In this document: positions 62,561 to 64,000 of the stretch, in pieces
Layout of the letters: each line of letters starts with the position of its first letter
Position numbering within the stretch: position 1 is the stretch's first letter
Origin: Amyelois transitella
Lineage: Eukaryota; Arthropoda; Insecta; Lepidoptera; Pyralidae
Direction: 5' to 3'
Length of the DNA stretch: 64,000 nucleotides
NCBI RefSeq assembly: GCF_032362555.1
Contig: NC_083514.1
Location: 3,953,001 to 4,017,000, forward strand
Made by a program: the position numbers and the translations under genes
The notes under the pieces: model-generated
Told to the model about the DNA's origin: nothing
What the model saw: the letters and a program-made list of their open reading frames with translations, nothing else
Databases searched by the model: none

Positions 62561-64000
62561 AATACATGCATGCGAATATATTGAGTTGTAAATGGGCACT
62601 TGTGACATTTTCTTTTTCTTTTATTTTCCTTTTAATGACGGTAGAGAGCATATATTTATGTAGAAATAAGATTTTTATTCTTATTTTCTAAAATACAAAA
62701 TATGGTGTCAACAGACTAATTTCTACAAATTCCCAAAATACAGAAAATTTCTAGTTTGGGAATTACTGAATCAAACATATCTGTATTCTTTTCAATTGTT
62801 TCTTTAATAAGCCACTTCCGTAGGCCCCTCATGACGCCTCACGTGAATTGTAATCACAGGTTAGTTCCTAGCTCAATCGCGGGTTGCTGATTTGTGGAGC
62901 ATGCGGATTTGGCGCTGTTTACATTAACCATGTACTTTAGCGTAAGTAGTTTAAGAAACTATCAATAAATTTATTTTTAACATGCTACGGCGGCCTCTGT
63001 GGCTCAGCGGTAGTACGCTTGTCTGTGACACCGGAGGTCCCGGGTTCGAATCCCGGTCAAGGCATGATGAGAAAAGAACTTTTTCTGATTGTCCTGGGTC
63101 TTGGATGTTTATCTATATAAGTATTTATTATAAAATATAGTATCGTTGAGTTAGTATCTCGTAACACAAGTTTCGAACTTACTTCGAGGCTAACTCAATC
63201 AGTGTAATTTGTCCCGTATATATTTATTTATTTATTTATTTACGGGGGCTGAAATAACACATATGTTCTTTTCATCCCGAAATTTCCACGGGAGCGAAGC
63301 TACGGGGCGCGAACAGTTATGTTTTATCTATACCGTTATTTAAAGGCCTCCATATTTCTATCTTCTCTAGACACAGTTAATTTAACTGAACTAATTTGAA
63401 GCCAATTCTTCATGCATCCCTTGACACATATGAGGCAGGGCAGCAAATCACATGCATACAGTCTCCGCAACGTTGAACCTGGGACTTTGAATATTTTACA
63501 CTCTCGGCTCCAAAGGAATGAAGGAGAATCACAAATTCAATTCGGCAGATATTGGATTGAGCCTTCCTAAGCGCCCCTCTCCAATTTAATCGGCCTATTG
63601 AGGTTATAAAGAAATAACTTCGGGATAACGGATATTACAGAAATGCTTTTCAATGGAAATTGTAAGTACTTGTTTTTTATGGAATATTAGAGTTCAAAAT
63701 TTACAAGTAACGAAAAGATAATAATAATAAGCTCTAATAAAATATACTGATAATTGGTTACTATAAACATTCATTTCTTTTGCTTCTTCAGCTTTAAGCT
63801 TGGTTCAAATATCTAAGTTGTTGAATGAACACCTGCATCTAAAAATATTCCCAAAAAAGTACTGTCTGCGAGTATTCAAAAATAGAAAAAATGGGTATCT
63901 TTTCGATAGGCATGTACCAACTTCGTCTTCATCGTCACTAACCATTGGGTGAGATGGAAGACAAAAGCCTAATCCAATATTGAAAATAATATGCGACGAA
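62561..64000. other. Right-hand flank
   Basis: Holds a well-preserved SINE (62992-63241), a short transposon tail (about 63240-63310, CGAAGCTACGGGGCGCGAAC) and AT-rich sequence with no gene signal. Confidence 0.5.
62992..63241 (+). mobile_element. tRNA-derived SINE, full with A/T-rich tail
   Basis: GGCCTCTGTGGCTCAGCGGT (A-box region), GGTTCGAATCC (B box), GGATGTTTATCTATATAAGT, GAGGCTAACTCAATC, then AATTTGTCCCGTATATATTT and a TTTA repeat tail. It gives the most complete 3' end of the family in this window. Confidence 0.85.

Overview
The window is a piece of an animal nuclear genome, most likely a moth (Lepidoptera). The evidence is intron-rich genes with GT-AG junctions, AT-rich introns and spacers, and a dense load of repeat families typical of Lepidoptera (a tRNA-headed SINE, a dispersed family containing TACCCCGCAAGGGATA, RTE- and Helitron-like tails). 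The moth assignment rests on recognising these repeats, not on a search. I rebuilt gene models by joining exons by hand at splice sites and checking that reading phase is kept across every junction.

Layout, left to right. (1) 280-4213, plus: a DUF389 multi-pass membrane protein, 5' end outside the window. (2) 4778-5401 and 6254-6850, minus: two tandem Mpv17/PMP22-family genes. They are separated by a small TA-flanked inverted-repeat element whose right end lies inside the stop codon of the second gene. (3) 7759-11463, plus: an eight-exon RNA-binding protein (RRM, RGG segment, anticodon-binding-like fold) of the NCOA5/Neosin type. (4) 13873-18117, minus: four-exon CDC27/APC3, convergent with the previous gene. 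(5) 21809-39695, plus: seven-exon TMEM184 (DUF300/OST-alpha-like), complete at 404 codons, with an 8.6 kb first coding intron full of transposon debris. (6) 47752-56536, minus: a dual-specificity phosphatase of the DUSP15/22 group with a long Ser/Pro/Ala-rich tail; its 5' exons were not found. (7) About 60830-62560, plus: a 5'-truncated non-LTR retrotransposon with an uninterrupted reverse transcriptase. The genes look like unrelated housekeeping loci, not a functional cluster.

The most unusual signals are these. Several exons of TMEM184 and one of the phosphatase are followed, in the next intron, by decayed copies of themselves. One TMEM184 copy keeps frame, splice signals and only synonymous changes over 14 codons, so it could be a 36-nt alternative exon. 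A transposon end supplies a stop codon in an Mpv17 paralogue. The NCOA5-like gene has a perfect 32-bp-arm palindrome in an intron. A 108-bp poly(A)-tailed retrocopy flanked by an 11-bp target duplication sits just downstream of a TATA motif. Three clusters of a CTACG word are scattered over 50 kb. No CRISPR array, operon or prokaryotic system is present.
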